This document shows positions 40,975-53,442 of a DNA stretch of 64,000 nucleotides, one piece after another. The translations under genes were made by a program, and so were the position numbers. Positions within the stretch are counted from its first letter, which is position 1; every line of letters starts with the position of its first letter. The stretch is from contig CM024756.1 of NCBI GenBank assembly GCA_014218235.1, positions 70,314,015-70,378,014 of the forward strand, given 5' to 3'. This DNA comes from Colocasia esculenta. Taxonomy: Eukaryota; Streptophyta; Magnoliopsida; Alismatales; Araceae. The notes under the pieces are model-generated. The model had not been told where the DNA came from and did not search any database. It worked only from the letters and a program-made list of their open reading frames with translations.

Positions 40975-42999
40975 TGTAACGACCCGACCTCCCAGACCCC
41001 CTCCAGGGACCCTAAAGTTTGCACTGCCAGCCACAGATCCGACGACGCAGAAGGGTTAGAAGAATAGTCTAGTGAGATACGTACTGAATTTAAATAACCA
41101 TAACAAGATATAACAATTGTACAATGTGTCCCAAGTAAAAGCAAGGTACAAGAAGAAAGGTGCAGTCCTTAAGGGGCATACCCTGAGAACTTGCAAAGCA
41201 CAACTCTCAATTCACTCAGGTACAAGAGCTCACAACACTCGCTCTCACTGCTGCTGACAACACACGACGCCACAGCCGTCTCCGCAACCGTCTGACACTG
41301 AGCTCCCGTGACGATGAGCCCCTATCTGAAGAGAGTATGGGGGTGAGCCTCGCGAACAAGGCCCAGTAGGGATTATAGTCCCTCAACGGTCATGCGCAGT
41401 AGAAACTCCGAAAATAGGAAACTACACTAGAAAGCTGTAAAGTGAGGAACACCTACAACAGAGTACTACAAAGCAGCGGAACAGAACAATGCAACACCAC
41501 GACACCAACCAAGGTCGTGACACACACATGACTCTTGCAGAAACCAACAGAGTCGGGCACCAATGGAAGCAACCCTCGGCACACCTGCCGAGACCATGCA
41601 ACAACTAAGTGAGAACGATGTCTCACCACAAGCATGGCCACCTCAGACCTCCACAAGGGCGGGGCAAGCACAACAAGAACCATGCCGAACCATTGGCATG
41701 TAACCCACGACAAGCCCAGCAAGCACGAGGCGCACGAACCCTCAAGAGGGCCATCGGCCAACCAAGGCACGCATGAACAAGCTAGAACCTTGGAACACCA
41801 CTAGCCGGTACAGAAGGCCCGTCGCTCTGCTAATAATCAATTGACCGCCGTTCAATTTATTATTAGACAGACGTGACCCTCCTAGCACCACCACCAGGAC
41901 ACGGCCACGAAGGTGTCACCTTCAGTCACTGAACGTAGCCAAGTAACTTGTTGCGTTCCCCACCTGAAGGTCCGAATGGCAAGCTAGCCCTGGGGCACAC
42001 ACCGACACCCCAACCGGAACCATGGAAACACCAGAGGCAGCACAGGTACTATCGTGACTCCCTAGGCCATCGTGATACCATCGCGATAGGGAAGGGCACC
42101 ACGATAGCAACCCTGTCACGACGGGGAAACACGTCGTGACAAGATCGCGTCGGACCACCAGACCACGACGCCTTCGTGTCGAGCCGGCACGTCGTGACAC
42201 GATCGCACCCTCTGGCATCGCAACGCGCACTGTAGTCGTGACACTAGAAGAAGGGCATACCCACGAGATGCTCCGTCCCGAGGCCACCCACACACCATAA
42301 ACACACCACACGGTGGAGGGGAGCATGGAGAAGCAGAAAATGCTATCTACAAACCATGAGGGGCTCCCAATCCACCCGGATCGAGAAGGGTACAAGCAAT
42401 CCCTACCTTAAATGAAGAAACAAACCCAAAAGGGCCCTTCATGTCGGATTGGCCGCCTCCTCCTCGCTCCACACAAGCTCCACAATGCCAAGGACACAAG
42501 CACGGCCCTCCTCCTCACCTGAAACGCACAAAGGGGAGAGAGGAAGACAGAGCACTACCAAATGGGGAGAAGAGAGGGGAAGGAGGAGAAAGGGAGAAGG
42601 GATCACCGGCCAAGGCCTTAAGCCTCCGAACCCCAAGACGCAACGGGGCGACAAGTCGTGTTAAGGACCTTAATGCGACGGATCAACGCACCGCGATGAG
42701 AACGCCTCCCCCAGGGATGTCGTGACAACGCGACAAGTCGTACTGACACGCCTGTCACCTTGACAAGTGTCAGACGACCGAAGCGATGGAACACTGTCAC
42801 AACCCATTGACCGGGCGCAACACAAAGACACGACGAGAAAGCCGAGCGCGACAAGAACGCGACACACAAGCTGGTCCCCACAAGGATGAATGTCGCGTCG
42901 GACACCTACGACGCTACACTAATGCGTCGCCCAGCTCGGACGCATTAGTGGCCAGTCATCCAAGACACCGGACGGAAATCCGGGAAGCTGGGTCTTACA
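40975..42999 (-). mobile_element. chrB-like solo LTR, reversed, within RT
   Basis: 2,025 bp; plus strand TGTAACGACCC...GGGTCTTACA, that is TGTAAGACCC...GGGTCGTTACA on the minus strand, the chrB LTR ends. The interior has the same CpG word cluster (42040-42910). It splits RT between YGH and VVMPFGL. No clean target duplication is visible (left CATTT, right TAGTT). Open frames inside are by-products. Confidence 0.85.
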
Positions 43000-43192
43000 T
43001 AGTTCGTTGTGATGCCGTTTGGGCTCACTAATGCACCCAAAGTTTCTATGGACCTGATGCACAGGGTGTTCAATGAGTACTTGGACACATTTGTGTTCAT
43101 CTTTGTAGATGACAATTTGGTTTACTCGGCTTCTGAGGGGGAGCACAAGGAGCATCTGAGGATTGTGTTGGAGACGTTGCGGAGTCACCAAC
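43000..43192 (+). pseudogene. pol: chrB-plus RT, catalytic core
   Basis: VVMPFGLTNAPKVSMDLMHR, then FIFVDDNLVYSASEGEHKE: the Asp-Asp of the RT active site is intact (FVDD). Then LRIVLETLRSHQL, where the chrA solo LTR interrupts. The flanking RT pieces join in frame across 43192/46851 if one duplication copy is removed. Confidence 0.92.
43188..43192 (+). repeat. chrA solo LTR target duplication CCAAC, left copy
   Basis: CCAAC here and at 46846-46850 flank the LTR exactly. Confidence 0.92.
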
Positions 43193-46100
43193 TGTCACGC
43201 CCCTCCAATTTATCAGTGAAATAAATCAGAGGGAAACGTGAACCAAGTACATAGTAGAGAAAAATGTACAATCAATTGAGTAAATCAGAGTATCTAATGA
43301 ATAATAATTGGAATAACTCTTGATTTCATTATAAAGTCACTAAGACTATTACAACCACTAATTCGGAGCCAATACACAGGGCTCAATGAGATCATTACAT
43401 TGAAAAGAAATCTAAAGCAATAACTACTGGACTGTATTGTGCTAGGGTGACTTCATCATTTGACTCTAGGTCGCTCATCACCCGGGTCCTGTCCCATTGG
43501 TGTATGTAACGTCATTGTCCGACTTACCTGAGACGCAATAACAAATACGAAGGGTGAGCAATAACGCCCAGTAGGACTTAAATCTCAATAGTCAAGCAGG
43601 CTTAAATAATTATTATTTTAAATGGCAGAGTAACTAATGATAGAAATAGTCATGTAAAGTCGAGAAAGTAATAGCTCAAGTAACATGGTTCGAATAGCAG
43701 ATGAATCAAGTATAGCACGATGATTAAAGTCAAGTCACGATAGAAACGATAACAATAATAGCAAGTAACGTCATTGTCAAGAAATAGCAAGCAATATGTA
43801 TAGTAAGGAGAGAAATAGTAGTTGCTCATGTAAAGAGTAAATTGCACTTTGATTTTCATTAATCGAGATAGTATAGCACTTTTGATTAACTTTCATCAAT
43901 CGAAATAGTAATGGCACTTTGGTTATCTGTAGATAGCTGAGAGAGAATATAGCACTTTGAATGTGACTAAGTTAGGATAGAACGCAATAACTCAAGATAA
44001 CAAGTATCAAGTAGAGCAAGGAAAGGGTACGACAATAGTCGCTCAATATCAGGACAGTAACAGTTCAATAACAGTCAGTGGTGGCACAGTAATAGTGCAG
44101 TACGTTTGAACTAACAAACTAATAGTAACAGTACAACAGTCAGATGTCTAGCTAATTCAGAACAGTCAGTCAGAACTGGTGCAAATGCAGACACCGTCAT
44201 TAGCCCCTGCAGGTATTTTCGGGTGGCTCTCCACCCCCAGGACTACATTGGAGCCCCTCGAACACTCTCCATGCACTCAGCAGTATGCATTCAAGTGAGT
44301 AGAGTCACAAGACCCATTTTAGCACTAGACAGCCATGAATAGTACAAAGCAGTAGGAGCCACATAGCTCAAAGGGTACCAACAGAGTACTAGATGAATAG
44401 ACGAGAAAGACGAGATAGTAGAGTGAACATGAATAGATGAGAGCATAGAGACATGAGATGAGACAAGGACATATTCGTAAGACAATGTTAAACAAGTGAT
44501 AATAACAGTTGCACAACACGCGTAATCGGTGTAGGCAGTCAGGTGGAATTCACTACCCTTCCATTGGCCATATTATGCACATGTCTAGAGGTCCGGTGTG
44601 ATTCAAGATAAGAGAGAACTTCTAATAGCCGTTTGGATCATGTTGATCCCTAAAAGGTATCATAGGTATTAGGGTACAACCAGCTCATCGACCATGTGGG
44701 AACCCATGGATAGAGGAGTCTTATGAAGGCCTTGAACAAGGATTCACTAGTCTGGCAGAAGGAGTATCCGACGAAGAGTTCGTCTAAGTCAAGAGAAAAG
44801 TGTGCAGAGAAACAAGTGCCTGACGTTCTAGAGGAATTCTAGAACAGTGGAGCGTCGGTATCGGTATTCCAAATCATTGCGAGAAAACGTAGACAAGTCC
44901 ATTTAAAATAGGGTAATTTAAATATATAATTACCAAATGTTTGAAGAGATATTTTCATGCCAAGTTCAGCCATATTTGGATGGTTCAAAGTGTGTGTATG
45001 TATAAGAGAAATTATAGATAGAAAGTGGTCATGTGTATGTATTTTAAACACACATAAATGTTCAATTTATGACAAGTATATTTACTTTGTGTAAGACTGT
45101 TAATAGAAGGTACAGGCACTGTAGAGGGTCAAAGCATCACGAATAATGGGTTTTCATGTAAAAAGCACAGATCGCGATGTACCCATATGAGGTCGCGACG
45201 GGGTAAGAACAGAATGCGACATGGCCTTGTAAAGAACGCGACAGGCTTGTCTGATTAAGCGGCCAAAAGGCGACGACAGTCCCTGTCGCATTTAGAACGT
45301 GACAGGGTGCACTATCACAACCAGCCCTGAGAACGCAGCCTATCGGGCCGTCTCGTTCTCAGGTACTGTACCTGAGTTCAAGTAGGAAAAGGACATAGCA
45401 TGGGATTGCGGGCCAAGTTTCCTTCTTTTGAGACATGGTGATTCAAAAATTCATAACTAAATGTACAATCGATGAAAAATCACGAAACAAGTTGCAAACT
45501 GATCTAGACATATATGGGTAATTACAGTAAATAGGGATTTGAAAATAGACAGGATTTAGGCATGGTTTAATCAAGTTATTCACGAAGAACATGAAACTAT
45601 GTATAGTAGTGATCAAAGATTTAATTCGAGCAGTATGGTGGATGAAAATTAGGGCTTTCAGGGGCGAAATATTTCTAACAATCATCAGTATCTCAATAAA
45701 AATTTCGAGGCATGGGATAGAGTACTCAAGGAGATATAAATTAAACATGAAGGTTCGGGGTTATGGGGTTTGCAGAGATTCAAAAATCGAGATCAAAAGA
45801 TTGAGTGAACGAAAAATCATGAAACAAAAGGGGTTTTGTTTTTGATGCATGGAACAATCTACAGACAAATTTAATTAGATTTTGCTCATGAGAATGCCTA
45901 CCTTTAGTCATTTTCCTCTTCTAGGGCTAGAACTTGAAGAACGAGAGAGAGAGCTTGAGAGGTTCTTCTCCCCCATGAGATCTCCTTCTCCTTGGCCTCT
46001 CCTCCTGGTCCAGCAACCCTTGGCAATGAGCTAGGGCCGGCCATGGGGGATTTATGAGAGTATTTATGCTTCCTATGTTTCTATTTCCTAATAGGACTCT

Positions 46101-46845
46101 AACTCCTATTTAATTCCGAGATTTCCTATTTAATTCCACCTTCCAAGCTTGCCATGTCCAATTTAGGTTAGGTTGGGATCCAAATTCGTGGCCAACCTAT
46201 TAGGGTAGGTTTAGGAATCCAATTCCATCTTAAATTAGCTATTTTAATGCTTAAATACCTCTTTTCTATTTAAGCAACATTTAAGTTACGAATTTAGGGT
46301 ATTTTTCTATTATTCCCTTTTAAAAATCTCTATTTTAGCCCAATAAATTTTATATGGTCCATTTAACAAAACCCATTATTTATTGAAATTTATCTTATGA
46401 GATTTCCCTTTTTAATTAGGGAATAATAGAGTTACAGATTTTTATTGCATTTCTACTTGAATTTATTCATGGCTATGAGAGGTCCATTGGTCTAAATTCT
46501 TATGATGGACTACCAATACGTATCATTGGAGTCTACCCATAATTTTTATTCTAATATTTAATTCACTTTGTTCATAAAATAACAGGTTTTCGACTTATTC
46601 CTTAATTACCATAATAAGTCATATAAATTCTAAAACTTGGTCCAAATGATTTTTCTATGCCCAAATTCCTTAATGGGTCATTAGAGAATATCATTTAAAG
46701 TATAACTACTATTTTTATGAAATTTTTATATGGGTTATACCTATGCAATAGTGATGTGTACCTTTTTAACTAGTTTTGAATTTATTATTGATAAAAATTT
46801 AATTTATCTATATTTTCATATTAATGAATTTTTTGGGGTGCTATA
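43193..46845 (-). mobile_element. chrA solo LTR within RT, 3.65 kb
   Basis: 3,653 bp, minus-strand TATAGCACCCC...GGGCGTGACA, flanked by CCAAC. Unusually long for a solo LTR. From its plus-strand start: AT-rich and cytosine-poor 43193-44520 (repeated AGTAATAGC-like words at 43660-44110), the conserved block GGTACAACCAGCTCATCG at 44676, a CpG cluster at 45165-45310, then a U3-like AT-rich tail. TATA-like GCATAAATACT on the minus strand at 46059-46069. Intact termini plus the duplication show a complete LTR left by recombination. Confidence 0.9.
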
Positions 46846-46850
46846 CCAAC

Positions 46851-47532
46851 TTTATGCCAAGTTCGAAAAGTGCGAATTCTGGCTGAGGGAGGTGCACTTT
46901 CTCAGACACGTGATCTCGATTCTGGTGTGGACCCTGCCAAGGTGGAGGTAGTGATGTCCTGGGAGCAGCCCACTACAGTGTTAGAGGTTCACAGCTTTTT
47001 GGGTTTGGCAGGCTACTACAAGAGATTTATCCAGGACTTTTTGAAGATAGTAGATCCGTTGACCAGATTGACCAGACTCGAGACTAGATTTGTTTGGACA
47101 GAGGACTACGAGCGGAGCTTTCAGGGGCTGAAGGAGAGGTTGACTTCAGCGCCAGTGTTGGTCTTACCATCAGGCAACGGAGGTTTTGTGGTGTACATCG
47201 ACCCTTCGAGGTCAAGTTTGGATGCCGTGCTGATGTAGCATGGTGGGGTCGTCGCCTATGCTTTTAGGCAGTTGAAGAAGCATGAGGAGAACTACCCTAC
47301 CCACAACTTAGAGTTGGCAGCCGTAGTGTTCGCTCTGAAGTTGTGGAGGCATTACTTGTACTGTGAAGTGTTCGAGATCTTCATAGATCACTAGAGCTTG
47401 CAATACATCTTCACTCAGAAGGATTTAAACCTGAGGCATTGAAGATGGATGGAGTACTTGAAGGACTATGATCTTACCCTCTCCCATCACTTGGGAAGGG
47501 CTAACGTCATGGTGGACGCCTTGAGCAGATGA
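46851..47532 (+). pseudogene. pol: chrB-plus RT end and RNase H
   Basis: YAKFEKCEFWLREVHFL, then HSFLGLAGYYKRFIQDFLKI and EDYERSFQGLKERLTSAPVL (RT thumb/connection), then VVYIDPSRSSLDAVLM and, after a TAG at 47236, VVAYAFRQLKKHEENYPTHN, LELAAVVFALKLWRHYLY, LGRANVMVDALSR (RNase H). The RNase H catalytic series (YIDPS for the usual Asp-Ala-Ser, Glu in ELAAVVFAL) is largely kept. In-frame stops at 47236 (TAG), 47392 (TAG), 47440 (TGA) and 47530 (TGA) replace Gln, Gln, Trp and probably Arg, all single transitions. Confidence 0.92.
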
Positions 47533-47534
47533 GT

Positions 47535-48850
47535 CATTTGAGCTCGTTGATGGTCAAGGAGTGGAGGTTGTTTAAGGACCTTGCTCAGAGAGTTTTCTGT
47601 TCTTCGAGGCATAGAGAGTGTGCTGTGATGACCAGTTTTTCAGTTCGTCCATCCGTGAACTGTCGGGTGCTGGAGGCATAGCAGGTAGATTCAGAGTTAG
47701 CCGATGTTTTGCAGATGCTAGAGGTTGAGCTAGATGAGGATAGTGAGGTCAGGTTCAGAGGCAGATTGTATGTTCCTTGTGATGCGAGTCAGGCGCTATT
47801 GGCAGAGGCTCACAGGTCAGGGTATGATGTTCATCCTGGTTCCACAAAGATGTATCATAACCTGAAGGGATTCTTCTGGTGGCCTGGGATGAAGAGGAGT
47901 GTGGCGGAGTTCGTTGCTCATTGCCTTACCTATCAGCAGGTGAAGGCGGAGCATCAGCGTCCTGGTGGTGAGCTGCAGTCATTGCCCATTCCTGAGTGGA
48001 AGTGGGACGACATCACCATGGACTTTGTGGTTGGGTTGCCTCGTTCTCTGTAGAGGCACGATGGTATTTGGGTGATTGTGGACCGGTGACAAAGTCAGCG
48101 CACTTCCTTCTAGTCAGGATGTCTTGGTCGGTGGACCGGTTTGCCAGACTGTACGTGGACCGAGTTGTTCTGTTACATAGAACCCTAGTTTCTAATATTT
48201 CCGACAGAGATCCGAGGTTCACTTCATGGTTTTGGCACAGTTTGCAGAGGGCTCTTGCACATAGTTGAGGTTGAGTTCAGCGTACCACCCGCAGACAGAT
48301 GGCCAGTCAGAGAGGACTATTCGGACCTTGGAGGACATGCAGAGAGCGTGTTGTTTGAGCTGGGGTGGCACGTGGGAGTTGCACCTTCCGATGGTAGAGT
48401 TTGCGTATAACAACAACTATCACTCTGGTATTGGAATGGCACCATACGAGGCTTTGTATGGTCGGTAGTGCTAGACACAACTTCACTGGTTTGAAGTGGG
48501 TGAGAGGCAACTCTTGGGGCCAGAGATGGTGCAGCAGTGTGCAGATACGATCAGTTTAGTCAAGCAGAGACTGCAGGCAGCACATAGTAGGCAGAAGAGT
48601 TATGCCGATGTTCGTAGGAGACCATTACAGTTCGAGGCAGGTGACCTTGTGTTCTTACGGGTCTTTCCTACCAAGGGTGTTATGAGATTTGGTAAGAGGG
48701 GAAAACTTCATCCAAGGTATATTGGGCATTTTCCCATCTTGGAGAGGATCGGCGAGGTCACGTACAGGTTGAGTCTCCCGGCAAGTGGCAGCGGCAGTAG
48801 TGCACAGTGTTTTCCATGTTTCTTAGCTGAGGAACTACATTCCAGACCCA
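47535..48850 (+). pseudogene. pol: chrB-plus integrase
   Basis: The N-terminal zinc-binding region keeps H...H (HRSGYDVHPGSTKMYHNLK) and the first Cys, but the second Cys is Tyr (HCLTYQQVKAEHQ). The catalytic core has WDDITMDFVVGLP (first Asp), DRDPRFTSWFW (second Asp, shifted frame) and SSAYHPQTDGQSERTIRTLE (Glu). Then the C-terminal part VEFAYNNNYHSGIGMAPYEA and LQFEAGDLVFLRVFPTKGVM, PRYIGHFPILERIGEVTYRL. Stop TAG at 48051 replaces Gln; frameshifts lie near 48060-48265; TAG at 48466. Confidence 0.92.
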
Positions 48851-49056
48851 TCACATGTGTTGGACTACTCGCAGATTGAGGTTGCACCAGACTTGTCAGT
48901 ACCAGAGTACCGGTCAGAGTTGTGGACCGTAGAGTGCAGTAGTTGTGCAGGAGGCAGATTCCGCTCATCAAGGTTGTTGGGAGAACCGCATCGTTGGCGA
49001 GGCCACTTGGGAGCACGAGGACAAGATGAGAGAGCAGTTTCCATACTTGTTTGAGT
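48851..49056 (+). pseudogene. Chromodomain-like tail of chrB-plus
   Basis: After the integrase, frames shift every 20-40 bp, but RQIPLIKVVG, then ATWEHEDKMREQF and PYLFE-like pieces appear (48950-49055). These match the C-terminal IPLVKVLW...EATWE motif of Del/Tekay chromoviruses, where the module guides integration to heterochromatin. It ends just before the 3' untranslated stretch with AATTTCGAGGATGAAATC. Confidence 0.72.
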
Positions 49057-49130
49057 GATTGGTATGTTGTTTTCATTAATTGCTTTCCTTTTTGGAGATC
49101 GTGTTTCTTCAATTTCGAGGATGAAATCTT

Positions 49131-49145
49131 AAGGGGGGGGGAGGA
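49131..49145 (+). promoter_or_regulatory. chrB-plus polypurine tract
   Basis: AAGGGGGGGGGAGGA directly before the LTR start TGTAAGATCC. Confidence 0.9.
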
Positions 49146-51428
49146 TGTAAGATCCAGCTCCCTTGGACCTTGGCTCCGTCCTCAGGGTCACGACGGACCT
49201 ACTGGTCGCGACGTTGTCATGACAGCAGGGCCGGTCGCAACAGTTTATTATTGCAGCACTCTCGTCTGTCTCATTAAGGAGGCAAAAGGGTTGGCGATGC
49301 GTTTTGTTACAGCATTTAGAGGCGGCGCGCCTTTGTTCTGATCATTCTAACGCTGTTCTATCTGTCAGAACGGCCTTGTCAGGTGTCAAGCGTGTACAAC
49401 ATTGACACGACCTAGCTGGCCGTCGCGTTCTGGTTTGTCCGGTCTTTGGTTTGACCACTTTTGGGGTCACGACCTGGGGGTCGGTCGCCAGATGGTGTTG
49501 CAACCTCTGGAGCCATCGTGACAAGGTTCTTGTCGCGCTGCCCCAACCCATCGCAATTTTGAGGCCGTCGGTTCAAAACCGAGGCAGGCGCCCCATTCTC
49601 CCTCTTCTTTTTCTTTCCTTCTTCTTCCTCCTCTGAGCCTTCTTGTCTCCTCCGGTGGTTTTGTGGTCGCTTGGCGAGGTGGTGACATCTCCTATGTGTA
49701 GGTGACATCTGTGTGGTGCTTGGAGCAGGGAGGTGGCGGCCATTCCTACGAGAAGGCCCCTACAGTTGGCTATACTCCTTGATGTAGGGACTTCTCTTCT
49801 TCCTCTCGTTCTAGCATGCTCCCCTTCCCCTTGTGATCCTTATTTTACCATCGTGTTTGGGGTTTAGGGTGAGAGATCCATGCTCCGTTCATGGAGAAGT
49901 TTTCTTAAGCGCAGAACTTCTTGTTTAATGCATGATCTGTGGGGTTTGAGGGTGATTTGCCTTAATTACTAGCTTTCCTAGAGACTACCATGCTCCCCTC
50001 CTCCGAATTGTGCAGGTTTTGGTGTTTTGGGTGATCCTTGGGAGGACTGTCCCGAGACCCCCTCTGTCTGAGATTGCGACCGGCCTAAGGGTCGCGATGT
50101 TTTCACGACAACCTTTGGCATCGCGATAGTATCGCGACTACCTTGTGTGTCCCGACCTTGTTGCGACAGGCCTTGGTGTCGCAACAGTATCACGACAGCC
50201 CTAGGCGTCGCCACAGTGACAGACATAGGTAAGTTCATGCGAAGTCCATTTCTCGTTGGGTCTTCACCGTTCTTGGTTCTTTTTGTACCCGTGGCACCAG
50301 TGCTTGTTCCTAGTACGATGCTACACTAGTCATTCGCCTAGTGCTCGGTACCTGAGAGCTTGTCCTGTGAGAGGTTGTTACCGTTTATCTGGGACCTCCG
50401 TCCCAGTGCACCCGTTGAGGGAGTGATCTAGGCGACGGGCGTACTCGAGTCACGGTCTCTGAAGTGGAGGGAAAACAGTGGTTAGGACAGCGGCGTCGAG
50501 TCGTTTGTAGAGCTCTGGTGGTTGGTCTGGGATGCCGAGGTCATTTGGTGTTCTTCCCGGTGTAGGCCAGCCAGTCCATCTTCTCATTGCCTCGCTTTTT
50601 GTGGCCTTGGAACCACCTAGAGTTGCCAGGCGTGGGACCGTAGTCCAGCTAGACTACGGCAGTTACTATTGTGGTTACTTGTTCCTGCCTCCACTCTGAC
50701 AAGACGTGGAGGTCTGGACCTGGGTTGAGGGTAAAACGTCAGTGGACGCTCCTGACCGGTTGACTAGTGTAGTGGTTTCCGTAGCTAGTGTCGTTTTCCC
50801 AGGCAAGGTTCCCTCTGCTTGTGTTACCACCGTGTGGTGGTCATGACGTGTAGGTTGTATAGAGTTTCTGACCGTTTTACGCTCCCCGTACTATTGCTAG
50901 TTGGTTAGCTTTTCATCCGCACTTTCTGCTCTAGTTTAATTTATATAATTTTGTCATTTACTTTAATTGTTATTGTTTATCTTGCCTATTAGAGCCAGTA
51001 GGAGATTGGTAGTCCCTACTGAGCTTCTGTTGTGAAGCCCATCCCTCCTTTTTATAGGTGAGACTTCCCAACAGCGGCAGGGTACGCGTCGGGCGGAGTA
51101 GACAGTGCAGTCATCGTCATCCCTGTTGCTAGCAGTGGGACTCCCCCTTTCTTCAATTGTACTACACCCTCAGGGTATGCCCCTAAGGGCTTTGTTCTTC
51201 CCCTTTGTTTACTCTTACTCATTGCGTATTGGGACTGCACCTAGAGCGTTACGCAGTAGTCTCGTGTTACTTCCGCGTGTGCTCCTAGTTCAGTAGTGGA
51301 CATTTATCTCCTTTACATATTCTGTTAGACTCATGTTATAGTCCTTCCGGGTTCCCTGACCTGTGGGCGGCGATCATGAAAATCGGGTCTTTGGCTGGGC
51401 CGAGGGTCGAGTTCTCGGGGTCGTTACA
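49146..51428 (+). mobile_element. chrB-plus 3' LTR
   Basis: 2,283 bp, TGTAAGATCC...GGGTCGTTACA. CpG word clusters at 49185-49530 and 50080-50220. A conserved segment AGGTGAGACTTC (51056) near the 3' side is shared with chrB-minus. It is followed directly by a chrA LTR lacking its plus-strand left part. Confidence 0.93.
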
Positions 51429-53422
51429 AAGGTCCTAGTCTACCAGAGCAGAATGTCCAGTAGAGAGTTTCCAATCCCCTAAGAAAGGGATGCCTATTTA
51501 TGCAAGAGTGTAGTGTAGAACATGCCTCAATAACATAATCCACCAGTTTAAAACAAGTGGAAAGCAAGTACATGACGAAATATTATAAAGCAATACTAAT
51601 AAATTTAATTAAAATGGTTTCTGCAATTTTAACAAGATCAACTTTCAGTTTAAAAACAAGCTAGAGCATCAAGAAGAACACATCAATCTCAAGATGGATA
51701 GATCATGCGATTAAGAACAATTAGAATAGACTTTCATGTTGTTATGACTTTTACATAGATGAACAATTTTTAAGCCACCGAACAGACACCAAAAACAGTA
51801 AGAATTAATGTAAACATGTAGTACTTTAATCATAACACTGACTGGCGGTTGTCTGGATTATTGTGGAAATGTGACGGGTTCAGTCGTTGCCTATTTCCAA
51901 GGTTTAAACAGAAGAAAACAAGACTTTCGATGACTAACAGAATCATGACGAGGGTACAGGTCGTGTTCAAGACATTGATGTAACCAACCGATTGTCGGAC
52001 AGAAACGCGATGGTCTCCATGGTTGCATTCAAGGCAATTAGAGCAGAATGGTAATGGAGATACGACACGTTCATGCAACTCTCTTAATACGAAATAAGAA
52101 CAAAAACCAAGGGGCGAAAAAAATATCAAATCGCGACGCTTTTACCGATTGTGACTTGGTCATGCACTGAAATCAAAGCGACGCACAGTTTGATGCTATC
52201 GGATCATGTCAGAACGGACATAAAATGTGATGGTCTGTGTTGTCACTTTTCAAGTATCGTGTTGGGTCAGCCTATCGCGATACCATCCTCTAAAGCACGA
52301 CATCTTGATCGGTCGCATTTTAGGGTTCAACCCGAAAATTGAAAAAAATGCAATTATACATGTTTGGCCTATTACTCGAGATCTAAGGCTCTTTGGACAA
52401 AACTATGAACATGCAAGTTGTAGAGGATGAAGAGTAGAGAGAACTACACTTTTGGGTTGACTTAAGTTGGTCTTGGGATGCGTGAAACATGTTATGAACA
52501 CTAAAAGCCCAAACCTTGCATGATGCTTCAAAACACTTAATACTCTAGCATCTCGATCAAAATTAGGCAAAACAGGTGCATATGAAACTAGACACAAGAG
52601 CTTTAACATGGTATGTGGTTTGTTAGATTGGCCCGAAACACCTACCTTTTAGTGCTCTTAAGAAGGGTTTCCGCAGGTTGATGCAGAATGCTGGTTGGGG
52701 AAAAAAGCTCTGGTTGGGGGGACTCCACCCCTCTGGTGCTCTAGCTAGTCTCTTCATGACCCCAGCAAGTTGCTAACTCGTCCCCAAGGAGTTTATGATG
52801 AGTATTTAAGGGTTTAGGGTTGTTTAGGAGTCCTAATGTGTCTAGGAAATGGGGTTGCAGTTTTAGCTTGATCCCTTGTAAGTTTTAAGGATTCCCATCC
52901 CAATTGGAGTAGGAAAGACTTTAGGAAAAACTATATTATGGTTAGACACGAATTTGGGTTAATATGGAAGTCTAATTGTCTTAGATTTTTCTCTAATTGC
53001 CCTTCCTAATTTATGCCCAATTGAAGCTACGAATTTTCATGATATTTTCTTACTTGAATTTATTGTGGCCTAAAAGACATCCTTTGGTCCATTTCTTTCA
53101 TTGGGTTGTCAATACTCATTGTTTGAAGTCCATCCTTGATTTTTATTTTATTTTTGACTCCCTTAAATACATGTGATAATGATTTTCCGACTTATTCCTA
53201 ATACGATAATCAGTTGCAAAATGTCTTAACTTGGGCAATCAGATTTTTCTTTGCACGAATTTCTTTGTGCATCATTAGGGAGTCTATGATTTTTATGGAA
53301 TTTTTTGATGTGTTTTCTTACATACGATAATGGCACGTACTTTTTTACTATTTTGATAATATTGAATTTATCATTTTCATTTATTTCTAATTTTTTAATT
53401 ACTGAATTTTTTGGGTGCTACA
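51429..53422 (-). mobile_element. chrA 3' LTR, truncated at its U5 side
   Basis: Minus strand TGTAGCACCC at 53422, next to the chrA pol. The start of this piece, TCCTAGTCTACCAG, matches the interior of the other chrA LTRs (near 63868), so everything beyond (U5 side) is missing where chrB-plus ends. chrB-plus probably inserted into this LTR; the other half is not in the window. The CpG cluster is weak (52130-52300). Confidence 0.82.
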
Positions 53423-53442
53423 GGAATCTTCTTATTTTTTAA
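53423..53442 (-). promoter_or_regulatory. chrA polypurine tract, degenerate
   Basis: Minus strand TTAAAAAATAAGAAGATTCC runs into the LTR start: purine-rich but interrupted by T. Confidence 0.5.

Larger units (their letters stand above)
27108..51428 (+). mobile_element. chrB-plus chromovirus, host of three direct insertions
   Basis: A 24.3-kb span, of which only about 6.6 kb is the element itself. Order: truncated 5' LTR, primer site, gag N part, [sirC], gag C part, protease, RT N part, [reversed chrB-like solo LTR], RT middle, [chrA solo LTR], RT end, RNase H, integrase, chromodomain-like tail, polypurine tract, 3' LTR. Removing the insertions restores a normal gypsy gene order. Integrase after RNase H and the tail motif place it among chromoviruses, most like the Del/Tekay group. 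Confidence 0.85.

Noticed and set aside
41453..42905. Several long frames on both strands
   Set aside because: GC-rich LTR sequence has few stops; the region is a solo LTR bounded by TGTAACGACCC and GGGTCTTACA.
40970..43006. A target duplication around the reversed chrB-like solo LTR
   Set aside because: Flanks CATTT and TAGTT do not match; the duplication has decayed or the edges were trimmed.
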